A DNA stretch of 64,000 bases from Desulfosporosinus meridiei DSM 13257 (GTDB lineage Bacteria > Bacillota > Desulfitobacteriia > Desulfitobacteriales > Desulfitobacteriaceae). The notes below the pieces were generated by a model. That model ran no database searches. It had not been told where the DNA came from and was given only the letters and a program-made list of their open reading frames with translations. The position numbers were made by a program, and so were the translations under genes. The DNA lies in NCBI RefSeq assembly GCF_000231385.2, contig NC_018515.1:952001-1016000 (forward strand), given 5' to 3'. Below, in pieces: positions 16,979 through 27,936 of this stretch (the first letter of the stretch is position 1; each line of letters starts with the position of its first letter).

Positions 16979-17173
16979 AATGCTAGTCTCACAAGGACGT
17001 TAAATCATTTAATTATGCCTCAAAAGCAGGAGATTCAGGGAATAAGAAAGAATTAACATAGTTTGGGTAGTTGCGGGTCTGAATCAAAGGAGTTCCGGTA
17101 GAACCGGAGGATTTGCAAACAACCTTGCTCTGTATTATATTAAATTTTGATGGTTGCGAGAGGGGGTTAGAAT

Positions 17174-18199
17174 ATGGAAGAACGTCTGGTTGCGCCGCAG
17201 GAACAGCCTGTAGATCGCGAAGGAGAGGGATTGCGTCCTCAGCGCCTTAATGACTACATTGGGCAGAGAAAAGTTAAAGAAAATTTAAGCGTTTTTATCC
17301 AAGCCGCATCCACTCGCGGGGAAGCACTGGATCACGTTTTATTGTATGGGCCGCCCGGTCTGGGAAAAACAACTCTCGCGAATATTATTGCTGCGGAGAT
17401 GGGGGTAAGTGTTCGTACCACCTCCGGCCCGGCGATTGAACGTCCCGGTGATTTAGCTGCGATTCTAACCGCTTTAGAACCCCGTGATGTGCTTTTTATT
17501 GATGAGATACACCGCTTAAGCAGTGCAACAGAAGAAATTTTGTATTCTGCCATGGAAGATGCATGTCTGGATATTGTCATCGGAAAAGGACCCAGCGCTC
17601 GCTCGATCCGCTTGTCCCTTCCACCCTTTACCTTAGTAGGAGCAACGACCCGTGCTGGACAATTAACCTCTCCTTTACGTGACCGTTTTGGGGTTATCAG
17701 TCGGTTGGAATTCTATGAAGTCGAAGATTTAAAGGAAATTATTCTCAGGGCGGCGAGTATCCTGCACTTAAGAATTACCGCCGACGGGGCTGAGGAAATT
17801 GCCCGCCGTTCAAGAGGCACCCCTAGAGTTGGGAATCGCTTGTTAAAGAGAGTTAGAGATTTTGCTCTGGTTTGGGAAGACGGAACTGTTACTCAGTCTA
17901 TTGCCAAGGAGGCCCTCAATCGCTTAGATGTTGACCCAGAGGGCTTGGATCAAATTGACCAAAAAGCCCTAAAGACGATTATTAAGACATTTGCTGGTGG
18001 ACCTGTCGGACTGGATACCCTTTCGGCGACAATTGGAGAAGAGTCGGTTACCTTAGAAGATGTGGTTGAACCATTTTTATTGCAAATGGGATTCTTACAA
18101 CGTACCCCGCGTGGGCGAGTGGCTACAGCAAGGGCTTATCAGCATCTAGGGTATCCGATGCCTCAGAGTCGTGCCGAAACCGAGCTTTTCCCAGAGTAG
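17174..18199 (+). CDS. ruvB: Holliday junction helicase RuvB
   Basis: RuvB is the AAA+ motor of branch migration. Walker A is [12 protein letters not shown], Walker B is LFIDEIHRL, sensor 1 is GATTRAGQL and the arginine finger lies in LRDRFG. The C-terminal winged helix contains TPRGRVAT. The 341 residues are normal. It starts at an ATG behind GAGAGGGGGTTAG. It is separated from ruvA by 292 bases with a hairpin, so part of its expression may be independent. Confidence 0.96.
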   Translation: MEERLVAPQEQPVDREGEGLRPQRLNDYIGQRKVKENLSVFIQAASTRGEALDHVLLYGPPGLGKTTLANIIAAEMGVSVRTTSGPAIERPGDLAAILTALEPRDVLFIDEIHRLSSATEEILYSAMEDACLDIVIGKGPSARSIRLSLPPFTLVGATTRAGQLTSPLRDRFGVISRLEFYEVEDLKEIILRAASILHLRITADGAEEIARRSRGTPRVGNRLLKRVRDFALVWEDGTVTQSIAKEALNRLDVDPEGLDQIDQKALKTIIKTFAGGPVGLDTLSATIGEESVTLEDVVEPFLLQMGFLQRTPRGRVATARAYQHLGYPMPQSRAETELFPE

Positions 18200-18283
18200 T
18201 TCTATATGTCACTGACTTGCGAGCATATATGATGAGGAAAAAGGGCAATCTGAGCATAAAAGCAAACTTAAGGGTGTGAAAGC

Positions 18284-19633
18284 ATGCTCCAGATGATGTA
18301 TCGGTTGCTCTGTTTATGGATAGTATCCTTATTAATCGTGCTGGCGCAGCCCGCACCTTGCACCGCAAAGATGATCTCAGTTGAGCTTGTCTGGAATCTT
18401 AGCCAAGCGGGGTGGATCCAGGTAGACATTGATAAAGGGGATTATCTGCTTAAATTAGGGAATGAGTCCTATAAGTTTCCCGCTGGCTCGACTCTTCAGG
18501 TTGGTTGGGGAGGGTGGACTCCCGTCTTGAGGATAAACCATGAAGAGTTTAGAGTAATTGACGGTTCTTTGTTAGAAATTATCGCACTTAACTCCGGGAG
18601 TCTACGGATTAAAACTCCTGAGGGCAAAGCGGCAAGCTATCGTGGGGGATTACAACTTAATTGGCAAGATAGTCATTGGCGTCTGATTAATCAAGTTGAC
18701 AGTGAAGACTACTTAAAAGGGGTAGTGCCAATTGAGATGAGCAACGAGTGGGCTAATGGAGGTCTTGAGGCCCTTAAGGCTCAGGCTGTAGCAGCCAGAA
18801 CTTATCTTGTTAGACAGCTAAGTAATAGCAAGCTAATAACAGATTCGCCGGATATCCATCAAGCCTATTCAGGTTTAAGTGTAGAAGGAGAGGCCTCACA
18901 GGCAATCGAAGCAACGCGAGGGGAAATCCTTGTAGATGCCCAGACTAAGCAACCCATCGATGCCCTCTACTCATCACATAGTGGCGGGCATACCGAGGAT
19001 GCTAAAAATGTTTGGGGAAATGCAGATCTCCATAATATATCCCATCCTGATCCTTACTCGAAAGGAGTTGGAGGTGCTGTCAATCATTGGAGATTTATCG
19101 TATCTGCGCCTCTCCTGGGTTCAACATTTGGGCTAGGCCCTGTACGAGAAGTAGAACTTAATAAGTTCCCTTCAGGAAGGGTAAAAAATGTAAGGCTGGA
19201 AGATGAATTCGGTCAGGCCACGATTGTTAAAGGCAGAGCATTTGTCCAAGCTTTCTATCCTTTTGGTCAACCGATACGAAAAGAAGCTTTTTTAGGAAGT
19301 TTATTTGAGGCTAAGACAGTTGTTTCAAACCGTAGTTTATCTAAAAAATCTATATCTGATGGGCCTTTTAACTCTGCTGGATATTCTGGATTTCTGGATT
19401 TAACAAAGCAGCCTGATGAGGGGCAGGGGCCATTATTGTCTAAAATCCTCAGTTCATCATTAGGAACTAACGATAAACCTCAGCCCTATGCAGTCTTTAT
19501 TTTTGAAGGGCAAGGTTGGGGACATGGGGTAGGAATGTCACAATGGGGTGCTTATCATATGGCCCAATTAGGTTTTAAATATCAAGAGATATTGACTTAT
19601 TATTATAACAATGTTCTTATATCCAAAGTATAG
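18284..19633 (+). CDS. SpoIID/LytB domain protein
   Basis: This secreted protein has a signal peptide (about 1-28, hydrophobic core LWIVSLLIVLAQPA) and a SpoIID/LytB domain (DSEDYLKGVVPIEMSNEWAN, AQAVAARTYLV, then SSHSGGHTEDAKNVWG). SpoIID enzymes are lytic transglycosylases that drive engulfment of the forespore. The C-terminal motif GWGHGVGMSQWGAYHMAQ is typical. The 449-residue length exceeds classic SpoIID because of an N-terminal extension and an insert. A vegetative amidase enhancer (LytB) role is the alternative. It is located between ruvB and queA. Confidence 0.85.
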   Translation: MLQMMYRLLCLWIVSLLIVLAQPAPCTAKMISVELVWNLSQAGWIQVDIDKGDYLLKLGNESYKFPAGSTLQVGWGGWTPVLRINHEEFRVIDGSLLEIIALNSGSLRIKTPEGKAASYRGGLQLNWQDSHWRLINQVDSEDYLKGVVPIEMSNEWANGGLEALKAQAVAARTYLVRQLSNSKLITDSPDIHQAYSGLSVEGEASQAIEATRGEILVDAQTKQPIDALYSSHSGGHTEDAKNVWGNADLHNISHPDPYSKGVGGAVNHWRFIVSAPLLGSTFGLGPVREVELNKFPSGRVKNVRLEDEFGQATIVKGRAFVQAFYPFGQPIRKEAFLGSLFEAKTVVSNRSLSKKSISDGPFNSAGYSGFLDLTKQPDEGQGPLLSKILSSSLGTNDKPQPYAVFIFEGQGWGHGVGMSQWGAYHMAQLGFKYQEILTYYYNNVLISKV

Positions 19634-19673
19634 ATGACTGTTTCAGTAAGTCATAATGAAGGAGCAAGAAAGA

Positions 19674-20696
19674 TTGAATGTCTCAGATTTTGATTTCGAA
19701 TTACCTGAGGACTTAATTGCCCAACATCCGGTAGAGCCTCGGGATACTTCCAGGTTAATGGTTGTTAATCGCGAAAGTGGAGAAATAGCACACCACACTT
19801 TTAGGGATTTGAAGTCACTATTAATCAAAGGCGATGTCCTTGTATTAAACAATACCCGGGTTATTCCTGCACGGTTGATCGGGGAAAAAGAAGGAACTGA
19901 AGTAAAAATTGAAGTTCTCTTGCTTAAGAGACTTGAACTTGATGTATGGGAGGCTTTGGTTAAACCCGGAAAGCGTCTTAAGATCGGGCAAAAAGTAAGC
20001 TTTGGAAACGGAATATTAGTCGGAGAACTCCAGGAAATTTTAGCGAATGGGAACAGAAGGATTCATTTCAGTTATTCAGGAATGTTCGAAACTATACTCG
20101 ATGAGCTGGGGCAAATGCCCCTTCCACCTTACATAACTGCTCAATTAGAAGACCGAGAGCGCTATCAGACGGTATATGCCAAAGAGAGAGGATCTGTTGC
20201 AGCCCCCACAGCTGGGTTGCATTTTACCCCTGAGCTCTTAGATGAACTCCGGATGAAGGGAGTGGAAATTGTTGAGATTCTCCTTCATGTTGGCTTAGGA
20301 ACTTTTCGCCCGGTGAAAGTGGAGGATATCAGCGAACATGCCATGCATTCAGAGTACTATCGTGTTGAAGTTGAAGCAGCGGAGCAAATTAACCGAGCCA
20401 AATTAGAGGGGCGTCGTGTCATCGCCGTAGGGACAACCGCAGCACGAACCTTAGAATCTGTGGGACATAAGGGGAAGGTCACACCCGGTGAAGGGTGGAC
20501 GGATATTTTTATTTATCCAGGTTATTTGTTTCAAATTGTAGATGTCCTTCTGACCAATTTTCATTTTCCAAAGTCTACTTTGGTCATGTTGGTTAGTGCC
20601 CTGGCGGGGAGAGAACTAATCTTAAAAGCCTATGAGAATGCTGTTCAGGAGAGATACAGATTCTATAGCTTTGGAGATTCTATGCTTATATTATAA
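19674..20696 (+). CDS. queA: tRNA preQ1(34) S-adenosylmethionine ribosyltransferase-isomerase
   Basis: QueA converts preQ1 in tRNA to epoxyqueuosine using SAM. I place the start at a TTG at 19674, nine bases after AAGGAG, giving [19 protein letters not shown] as in the family; an ATG at 19656 contains the ribosome binding site itself. 340 residues. Family motifs include [19 protein letters not shown] and [10 protein letters not shown]. It precedes tgt, the previous step of the same pathway. Confidence 0.95.
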   Translation: MNVSDFDFELPEDLIAQHPVEPRDTSRLMVVNRESGEIAHHTFRDLKSLLIKGDVLVLNNTRVIPARLIGEKEGTEVKIEVLLLKRLELDVWEALVKPGKRLKIGQKVSFGNGILVGELQEILANGNRRIHFSYSGMFETILDELGQMPLPPYITAQLEDRERYQTVYAKERGSVAAPTAGLHFTPELLDELRMKGVEIVEILLHVGLGTFRPVKVEDISEHAMHSEYYRVEVEAAEQINRAKLEGRRVIAVGTTAARTLESVGHKGKVTPGEGWTDIFIYPGYLFQIVDVLLTNFHFPKSTLVMLVSALAGRELILKAYENAVQERYRFYSFGDSMLIL

Positions 20697-20753
20697 AGCC
20701 CGATGCAATTGGCCAGAGGTTCGGGATGCTTTTTAAATTTAAGAAGGAAGTGA

Positions 20754-21878
<1,125 letters not shown>

Positions 21879-21979
21879 CAAGAAGTGCGCAAAAGCGGCT
21901 TATATTTTTAGTAATTCGGAAGGATTTTTGCTATGATATGGTGAAGTAGTTTAGGAGATAAATAAAGGAGGAATATAAG

Positions 21980-22270
21980 TTGAATCAATCTACCTTAACT
22001 TTAGTCCTGTATTTTGTGGTCTTTTTTGGGATAATGTACTTTCTCATGATTAGACCGCAACAAAAACAAGCTAAAAAGCGTCAGGAATTAATGAATAATC
22101 TTCGCACCAGAGATCAGGTAATTACAACCGGTGGGATCTATGGTAAAATCACAAAAGTCAAAGAAGACTCTGTAATGTTGCTTATTGCTGAAAAAGTAGA
22201 GATAGAGTTGGCCAAAAGTGGCATAGTAAGTGTAGAGAACCGTGATATTGAGTTAGAAAAGGACAAGTAG
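21980..22270 (+). CDS. yajC: Preprotein translocase subunit YajC
   Basis: YajC is a small membrane partner of SecDF. The 96 residues have one N-terminal transmembrane helix (about 5-22) followed by RPQQKQAKKRQELM and a basic cytoplasmic domain with ITTGGIYGKI, all typical. It starts at a TTG with AAAGGAGGAATATAAG upstream. A terminator follows. Confidence 0.95.
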   Translation: MNQSTLTLVLYFVVFFGIMYFLMIRPQQKQAKKRQELMNNLRTRDQVITTGGIYGKITKVKEDSVMLLIAEKVEIELAKSGIVSVENRDIELEKDK

Positions 22271-22315
22271 TTTATTCTATTAGTAGATTTAAACTTAGTA
22301 AAAGCAAGAATAGGC

Positions 22316-22346
22316 AAAAGCAAGTGGCAAGACCACTTGCTTTTTA
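22316..22346 (+). terminator. Terminator of the queA-tgt-yajC unit
   Basis: A 12-base perfect stem (AAAAGCAAGTGG) with a 5-base loop ends in a T-run. Confidence 0.85.
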
Positions 22347-22384
22347 AGCTTATACTGTACATAACTGTAAACGAGGTGAACACT

Positions 22385-23158
22385 GTGCCCTTCTATAAAG
22401 ATCCCAAAAATAATGAAGAAATGTATGAAGAGCATGTGCGAGCAGATTTAAATCACTGGGTTAGGAAATTGTTGCAAAGGCCGGGCTTGGTGGAACGAAC
22501 CTCAAAAGTCATTCAAACCAAGGTAAATGACAAAATAATACCTCAAAAAGTCCATACTGTAATTACCGCGACTGTTAAAGGATTGATTAAATCCGTGGTC
22601 TTTGGACTTGAGTATGTACCCAATAGTCCCACAATTTATGGAATAAGCTTACGAGAACGCGACTTGAAGGCCCAGGGCCTCTTAACCAAATATCGAAAAA
22701 TTGCTGCAGCAGAAGGGGCCGGAACCGGTGCAGGCGGCTTTACATTAGCGGTAGCGGACTTTCCGGCTCTTATCGTAATCAAAATGAAATTTCTTTTTGA
22801 GTTAGCGCATATTTATGGGTTTTCTACCGAAGATTATCGAGAGCGTCTATTCTTGTTATATGTTTTTCAACTGGCATTCTCAAGTCAAGAGAAACGCCCC
22901 GAACTTTATAATGTCATTCTAAATTGGGATAAGAACATAGGAAATTGGCCGGTGGAGAAAGAAAGTTTGCAGCAAGTTAATTGGGAACAATTTCAGCGAG
23001 AGTATCGAGATGCCATTGATTTCCGAAAAACACTTCAGCTCATACCTGGTTTGGGTATAATTGTGGGGGCCTGGGCAAATTATGGGCTATTAGACGATTT
23101 GGGAATTGTAGGTATCAATTGTTATAGAATGAGAATTTTGGGAGGGGTTAAACTTTGA
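22385..23158 (+). CDS. EcsC family protein
   Basis: The EcsC domain is recognised from a glycine/alanine-rich segment (AAEGAGTGAGGFTLAVADFP) followed by an amphipathic helical region and a C-terminal glycine-rich hydrophobic stretch. The function is not established; in Bacillus, EcsC accompanies an ABC exporter, absent here. I start at a GTG at 22385 behind GAGGTG, giving 257 residues; the longer frame runs through the preceding terminator. It overlaps the HD-domain gene by four bases. Confidence 0.8.
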   Translation: MPFYKDPKNNEEMYEEHVRADLNHWVRKLLQRPGLVERTSKVIQTKVNDKIIPQKVHTVITATVKGLIKSVVFGLEYVPNSPTIYGISLRERDLKAQGLLTKYRKIAAAEGAGTGAGGFTLAVADFPALIVIKMKFLFELAHIYGFSTEDYRERLFLLYVFQLAFSSQEKRPELYNVILNWDKNIGNWPVEKESLQQVNWEQFQREYRDAIDFRKTLQLIPGLGIIVGAWANYGLLDDLGIVGINCYRMRILGGVKL

Positions 23159-23817
23159 CAAAGGTCACTCTGCAAGAAATTAAAGCGGATCCTTATGTAC
23201 AAGCTCTTATTGATGCCGGAAACCGCCATCTTGCGGCTATAGGCTATACAGAGCATGGACTAAGGCACGCCGGCCTGGTCTCTCATATTGCGTCAAATAT
23301 TTTAGAGAAAATGGAGCATTCCGATAGGGAGTGTGAACTGGCTGCTATTGCCGGCTATCTACATGACATTGGAAATGCCGTGAACCGTGTGGATCATGCT
23401 CACTCCGGGGCAATTCTGGCGGCAGGAATATTGGAACGCCATAAGATGAATCCCGAGGAAATCGCAATCATTATTGGGGCAATTGGAAATCATGATGAGC
23501 AAGATGGTAACCCGGTTAATGTTATTTCAGCGTCCTTGATTTTAGCTGATAAATCAGATGTTCACAGATCCAGAGTAAGAAATTCAGAACCGGTAAAGTT
23601 TGACATTCATGATAGAGTTAATTATGCGGTTAAGAAATCCTTTCTGCGTGTTTATCCAAAAGAACGTATTGCTTTAGAATTAACAATTGACACGGAAATT
23701 TGTCCGGTTATGGAATACTTCGAGATATTTCTGGCACGGATGCTTCTTTCCCGCAAAGCTGCGATTTTTTTAGAGACAAAATTTGAATTAAAGATTAACG
23801 AGGTAAAGCTACTCTAA
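23155..23817 (+). CDS. HD-domain phosphohydrolase
   Basis: A metal-dependent HD phosphohydrolase is indicated by HGLRHAGLVSHIA, LHDIGNAVNRVDHAHSG and a further GNHDEQDG, giving the H...HD...H...D arrangement. 220 residues, cytoplasmic. It starts at a TTG overlapping the EcsC stop, behind GGGAGGGG. Similar HD proteins occur just upstream of secD in other Firmicutes (recollection). The substrate is unknown, probably a nucleotide. Confidence 0.85.
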   Translation: MTKVTLQEIKADPYVQALIDAGNRHLAAIGYTEHGLRHAGLVSHIASNILEKMEHSDRECELAAIAGYLHDIGNAVNRVDHAHSGAILAAGILERHKMNPEEIAIIIGAIGNHDEQDGNPVNVISASLILADKSDVHRSRVRNSEPVKFDIHDRVNYAVKKSFLRVYPKERIALELTIDTEICPVMEYFEIFLARMLLSRKAAIFLETKFELKINEVKLL

Positions 23818-23871
23818 TAGTGAATTTTCTGTGGCATTCCCTAATTTTCTCAGATTACTGGTTATCGAAGA

Positions 23872-23901
23872 TTGACATTGCAAACTTGAAGGTTCTATAA
23901 T
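23872..23901 (+). promoter_or_regulatory. Sigma-A promoter of secDF
   Basis: TTGACA at 23872-23877 and TATAAT at 23896-23901 are both consensus hexamers, separated by 18 bases. They lie 48 bases before the secD start. Confidence 0.85.
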
Positions 23902-23949
23902 GGAGTTTGGCATGGGCAAGTCCCATAACAATAAAAGGGAGGAAGGCAG

Positions 23950-25185
23950 ATGAGACGGGGAAACATCATCAAACTGATAGTGCTGGTGCTTCTTGTAGCG
24001 GTAGCTACAGGTTTATCGATTAAGCCCCTTGTGGATCCCGTAAATGGAATCCCGTTGGGACTTGATCTACGCGGCGGGGTACATCTAGTACTTCAGGCAG
24101 AGCAGGATAAAGAAGGCAATCAAATTACGAATGACGATATTGACAAAGCGAAAGCGATTATTGAGAACAGGGTTAACGATATGGGAGTTTCCGAACCCAT
24201 CGTTCAGGCAGACTATGGTAAGAAAAGGATTGTTGTTGATTTAGCAGGTGTTACAGATCCGGATAAGGCAGTTAATATCCTTAAAACTACCGCTAAATTA
24301 ACCTTCAGAGATGCTCAAGGAAAGGTTCTCTTGCAAGGAGACGATTTAAAAGATGCCAAGGGCGGACAAGGTCAAGGCGGACAAGGGTATGTGGTAAATT
24401 TAACCTTTTCCTCTGAAGGGGCGAAAAAGTTTGGTGATATAACAACCCAGTTAGTGGGGCAGAGACTAGGTGTATATCTTGATGAGGAACTCTTGACCAA
24501 TCCAACCGTTAACACACCGATTCTTAACGGTCAAGCAGAAATTACCGGCTATGCTACTTTAGATGAGGCAGCTGCTGATGCAGTTCTCATGCGTTCAGGA
24601 TCGTTGCCTGTGAGCTTAAGTATTGCTGAGAAACGCCAAGTGGGAGCATCTTTAGGTGTAGACTCGTTAAACAAAAGCATTCATGCAGGTATTTACAGTT
24701 TGATTTTTATATTTCTCTTTATGTTGATTTACTATCGCTTGCCTGGTGTTGTAGCTGATTTTTCGCTAATAGTATACGGTCTTATTGTCTTATGGGCCTT
24801 TTGGGGGTTCAAGGTGGTATTGACTCTTCCGGGTATTGCTGGTTTCATTCTCTCTATTGGAATGGCTGTAGACTTTAATATCATTATATATGAGCGGGTA
24901 AAAGAAGAAATCCGGGCAGGGAAATCGATTCGAGCCGGTGTGGAGTCTGGGTTTAGCCGAGCTTTTATAACTGTTATTGATGCCCACGTCACGACTCTTA
25001 TCGCAGCGTTTACTCTTTATCTCCTCGGGAGCGGTTCTGTTAAAGGATTCGCATTAACCCTGGGTATCGGGATTCTTGTTAGTTTATTTACTGCGATTAC
25101 CTTTACTAGGCAGGTATTACGCTGGGTAGTGGGAATTAGCCCTAAAATGAAAACATTCTGGTTTGGTGTTAGGGGGGATGTGTAA
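23950..25185 (+). CDS. secD: Protein translocase subunit SecD
   Basis: SecD, with SecF, uses the proton or sodium gradient to pull exported proteins through SecYEG. An N-terminal helix and the signature GLDLRGGVHLVLQ are followed by a periplasmic-type domain. A C-terminal block of helices carries GMAVDFNIIIYERVKEE. The 411-residue length is the short Gram-positive form. A glycine/glutamine repeat (GGQGQGGQG) lies in the outer domain. Overlaps secF by one base (TAATG). Confidence 0.95.
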   Translation: MRRGNIIKLIVLVLLVAVATGLSIKPLVDPVNGIPLGLDLRGGVHLVLQAEQDKEGNQITNDDIDKAKAIIENRVNDMGVSEPIVQADYGKKRIVVDLAGVTDPDKAVNILKTTAKLTFRDAQGKVLLQGDDLKDAKGGQGQGGQGYVVNLTFSSEGAKKFGDITTQLVGQRLGVYLDEELLTNPTVNTPILNGQAEITGYATLDEAAADAVLMRSGSLPVSLSIAEKRQVGASLGVDSLNKSIHAGIYSLIFIFLFMLIYYRLPGVVADFSLIVYGLIVLWAFWGFKVVLTLPGIAGFILSIGMAVDFNIIIYERVKEEIRAGKSIRAGVESGFSRAFITVIDAHVTTLIAAFTLYLLGSGSVKGFALTLGIGILVSLFTAITFTRQVLRWVVGISPKMKTFWFGVRGDV

Positions 25186-26144
25186 TGACGAAGACTGGAC
25201 ATTCAGCAACCTATGAAGAGGTTCAGAAGTTACATCCACTTTATTTTAATATTGTAAGAAGACGGTTTTGGTGGTTCGCAATCTCTCTTTTAATTATTAT
25301 CCCGGGGATTATTTCCTTGTTCCTCCAAGGGCTGAATTTGGGGATAGATTATACTGGTGGAACGATGCTTGATATAACCTTTAATAAGGCGGTGACGCAA
25401 AGCGCGATATCAGATACCATGAAATCTGTTGGGTTGGAAGGGCCTGTACAGTTGTCCAATGGTGAAACAACTGCCTTAATCAGAACTGAAGCCCTCGAAG
25501 AAGATAAACGAAGTGAATTGCTGAACGCCTTAGAGACTAAGGTTGGGGCTTTTGACAAAGCGTCCATAAAAGAGGATAAAGTAGGCCCTGCTATGGGACA
25601 AGAATTGACCAGAAATGCTATATATGCCTTGATTATTGCCATGGGAATGATGATCCTCTATATTACTATTAGATTCCAGTTTGTCTTTGCTATCTCTGCG
25701 ATATTAGCTTTGTTACACGATGTTTTTGTGGTTGTCGGGGTTTTCTCGCTGTTTCGCTGGGAAATTGATGCAACCTTTGTGGCTGCAATCTTGACTATTG
25801 TTGGTTACTCCATTAATGATACAGTGATTATTTTTGACAGGATTCGGGAGAATGAACCCAAGATGAGGCGGGGAGACAGTTATGAGGATATGGTGGACAA
25901 ATCTGTTTGGCAGACTATGCGTCGGTCAGTTAATACTGTCATAACTGTATTAATTTCTCTGTTTGCGGTATTTATCCTAGGTGGAGAATCGACAAGAATG
26001 TTTTCTTTAGCTATGTTGATAGGGGTGTTTTGTGGAGCCTACTCCTCAATTTTCATTGCTAGTCAAATACTTGTCGAGATAAAAAGACACATGAAGAAAA
26101 AGCCTCGCTCAGGTGGTAAGGTGGCTCAAGCCACTACAAAATAG
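25185..26144 (+). CDS. secF: Protein translocase subunit SecF
   Basis: Partner of SecD with a six-helix topology. Signatures are LNLGIDYTGGTMLDI near the N-terminus, and GYSINDTVIIFDRIREN plus a basic C-terminal tail later on. 319 residues. Translationally coupled to secD and followed by a terminator. Confidence 0.95.
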   Translation: MTKTGHSATYEEVQKLHPLYFNIVRRRFWWFAISLLIIIPGIISLFLQGLNLGIDYTGGTMLDITFNKAVTQSAISDTMKSVGLEGPVQLSNGETTALIRTEALEEDKRSELLNALETKVGAFDKASIKEDKVGPAMGQELTRNAIYALIIAMGMMILYITIRFQFVFAISAILALLHDVFVVVGVFSLFRWEIDATFVAAILTIVGYSINDTVIIFDRIRENEPKMRRGDSYEDMVDKSVWQTMRRSVNTVITVLISLFAVFILGGESTRMFSLAMLIGVFCGAYSSIFIASQILVEIKRHMKKKPRSGGKVAQATTK

Positions 26145-26156
26145 TTGTTCGTATTT

Positions 26157-26192
26157 AAAGAGATCTCAAGCTAAGCTTTGGGATCTCTTTTT
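26157..26192 (+). terminator. Terminator of secDF
   Basis: AAAGAGATCTCAAG is mirrored by CTTTGGGATCTCTTT with one mismatch, followed by a T-rich tail. Confidence 0.8.
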
Positions 26193-26367
26193 CTTAAGAA
26201 AATGAACTACATTTTCATCCCACCCTCTGAACAGGCAGGTTCATGGAAGTTTATATAGAAATAAAGTTTTAGTAAAGGATATAAGACTGATGAAATTAAG
26301 AATATATGTTAGAATAATTGCGACAAGTAATTTTGTTTAAATATCTCAAGCAAAGGGAGCTAGCGCT

Positions 26368-27216
26368 GTGAACAAAATTGTGAAAAAGCTATTATTGGTG
26401 GTCTTTTTTCTGATTGGACTTGGCATTAGTGGTTGTAGTGATGAGAAAGCTTCAAATGTCACTTCTCAGTCTACACTATCCTTCGATGAATCTAGTTTGG
26501 CTAAGATTGAGTCATCTAATATTACCGCCAAAGTACAAGATCTTCGGGAAGTTCAACAAATACCGGTTCTTTATTATCATTCAATTATGTTGGAGGAAGG
26601 TAATGAAGTAAGAATGCCTCCCGAACAGTTTGAAGCACAGATGTCCTACATGCGAGATAAAGGCTATGAGAGTGTTAGTCTGAATGAATTATATAATGCC
26701 TTTTATAACAATGAAATTCTCCCTCCTAAACCCTTTGTGATTACCTTTGATGATGGTTATGAAGATAATTATACAAATGCGTTTCCTATTGTGGAAAAGT
26801 ATGGGTTTACAGCTACAGTGTTTATGGTGTCAAGTTATATTGATGGAGATGGTTTTTTATCCTGGACACAGCTTAGAGAATTAGTGGCAAATGAATGGGA
26901 AGTTGCTGGACATACTGTAAGTCATCCCTACTTATCTCAATGTGATAGAAAAGCTTTATTTAATGAACTTTTAAGTTCCAAGGAAACTCTCGAAAAGGGT
27001 CTTGGTCAGCCGATAAAATTTTTTGCCTACCCATACGGAGATGTCAATGAGGATGTGGCGCAGGCGGTTAAGGATTCAGGTTATGTGATGGCCTTCACTA
27101 CAAAACGGGGGTGGGTTGACCTCAGTCTCGATAAATGGCACCAGAAACGTGTTTATTGCTTTGCTAATATGGGACTAAACGAGTTTTCTCGACGACTTCA
27201 GGATTCAAACTACTAA
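26368..27216 (+). CDS. Polysaccharide deacetylase lipoprotein
   Basis: The N-terminus is a lipoprotein signal (LLLVVFFLIGLGISGC, with the Cys as lipidation site), so the enzyme should sit on the outer face of the membrane. The NodB domain shows TFDDGYEDNYTNAFPIVEKY (metal and catalytic Asp pair) and the metal-binding AGHTVSHPYLS. 282 residues. It probably deacetylates peptidoglycan or another surface glycan. A GTG start follows AAAGGGAG. It stands alone between secDF and the tiny-peptide cluster. Confidence 0.9.
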   Translation: MNKIVKKLLLVVFFLIGLGISGCSDEKASNVTSQSTLSFDESSLAKIESSNITAKVQDLREVQQIPVLYYHSIMLEEGNEVRMPPEQFEAQMSYMRDKGYESVSLNELYNAFYNNEILPPKPFVITFDDGYEDNYTNAFPIVEKYGFTATVFMVSSYIDGDGFLSWTQLRELVANEWEVAGHTVSHPYLSQCDRKALFNELLSSKETLEKGLGQPIKFFAYPYGDVNEDVAQAVKDSGYVMAFTTKRGWVDLSLDKWHQKRVYCFANMGLNEFSRRLQDSNY

Positions 27217-27254
27217 GTGTGCTTAATGGACCCAGCTTTTGATGAAATCAAGCA

Positions 27255-27301
27255 TAGATTAGAGGTAACGCTCCCATTTATTTGGAGAGGGTTATTTTTT
27301 T
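27255..27301 (+). terminator. Probable terminator after the deacetylase gene
   Basis: TAACGCTCC and GGAGAGGGTTA pair imperfectly around a 9-base loop and are followed by seven Ts. Confidence 0.6.
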
Positions 27302-27322
27302 GATTTTATATGGAAAATATTA

Positions 27323-27350
27323 ACACAATATCTGTTTTTTACATATCTTA
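27323..27350 (+). promoter_or_regulatory. Possible sigma-K-type promoter of the tiny-peptide cluster
   Basis: CATATCTTA at 27342-27350 fits the sigma-K -10 pattern CATAnnnTA, and an AC pair lies 17 bases upstream. Such short motifs occur by chance, so this is only a candidate. Confidence 0.25.
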
Positions 27351-27398
27351 CTGTGAGCCCAAGAAAATAGAATATATTGGAATAAGGAGGTAGCTAAT

Positions 27399-27530
27399 AT
27401 GGCATATGGTGTTGGAGCAGTTGAAGGTGTAGAAGGTCTTGGATGTGGCAGTGGACCTAATTTCTTACCGGGAATTGCTGTAGTTGTAGTAATTATCCTC
27501 TTGTTAATTGCAATGGGTATAGTTTTCTAA
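27399..27530 (+). CDS. Tiny glycine-rich membrane peptide, type A copy 1 (YjcZ-like)
   Basis: A 43-residue peptide with a glycine-rich N-terminal half (MAYGVGAVEGVEG) and one C-terminal helix, GIAVVVVIILLLIAMGIVF, ending at the last residue. AATAAGGAGG precedes the ATG by 8 bases. The layout resembles the tiny transmembrane/YjcZ sporulation family, whose function is unknown. It is the longest type A copy and has one Cys (C16). First of six tandem genes at 27399-28480 that alternate type A and type B. Confidence 0.8.
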   Translation: MAYGVGAVEGVEGLGCGSGPNFLPGIAVVVVIILLLIAMGIVF

Positions 27531-27578
27531 ATAAAGATCTTTTAACTTCTAAAAAATGAACTATAAGGAGGAAATACA

Positions 27579-27746
27579 ATGTACGGATTTGGATTCGGCG
27601 CAGGAGCAGGTGCAGGTGCAGGATATGGCGGGCCATGCTGCCCAGTTACCCCAGTTGCCCCAGTCGCCCCAGTTGGCGCTGGAATTGGAGTAGGAATTAT
27701 CGCAATCGCTATTCTAATCTTAATTGCTTTAGGCGTTATCTTTTAA
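27579..27746 (+). CDS. Tiny glycine-rich membrane peptide, type B copy 1
   Basis: A 55-residue peptide. MYGFGFGAGAGAGAGYGG is followed by a CC pair (C20-C21), a Pro-Val-Ala repeat (PVTPVAPVAPVG) and the type B helix GIIAIAILILIALGVIF. Strong site ATAAGGAGG. The proline-rich insert is shortened in copy 2 and absent in copy 3, so the N-terminal part diverges quickly while the helix is fixed. Confidence 0.8.
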   Translation: MYGFGFGAGAGAGAGYGGPCCPVTPVAPVAPVGAGIGVGIIAIAILILIALGVIF

Positions 27747-27775
27747 TAGTCCAGGCAAAAGACTCTAAACTTCGG

Positions 27776-27819
27776 TGGCGAAGCCCACAATAGTGAAAGC
27801 CTGATAGTGGGCTTCGCCA
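27776..27819. repeat. 13-base inverted repeat within the tiny-gene cluster
   Basis: TGGCGAAGCCCAC at 27776-27788 is exactly mirrored at 27807-27819 around an 18-base centre. There is no T-run, so it is either an mRNA-stabilising hairpin or a repeat. It splits the first A-B pair from the other four genes. Confidence 0.6.
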
Positions 27820-27887
27820 ACCACAAAATACTAAAGGATAATTTAGGCGATGAAGGGCTCTACACTCATCGAAGCAGAACATGGATG

Positions 27888-27910
27888 CCCACTAATTGAG
27901 TGGGAGTTTT
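27888..27910 (+). terminator. Hairpin before type A copy 2
   Basis: CCCACT-AATTG-AGTGGG is followed by AGTTTT. This may be an attenuator or weak terminator in the 190-base gap between copies 2 and 3 of the cluster, the only long gap in it. Confidence 0.4.
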
Positions 27911-27936
27911 GAAACTGGATAAGGGAGGTCATAAGT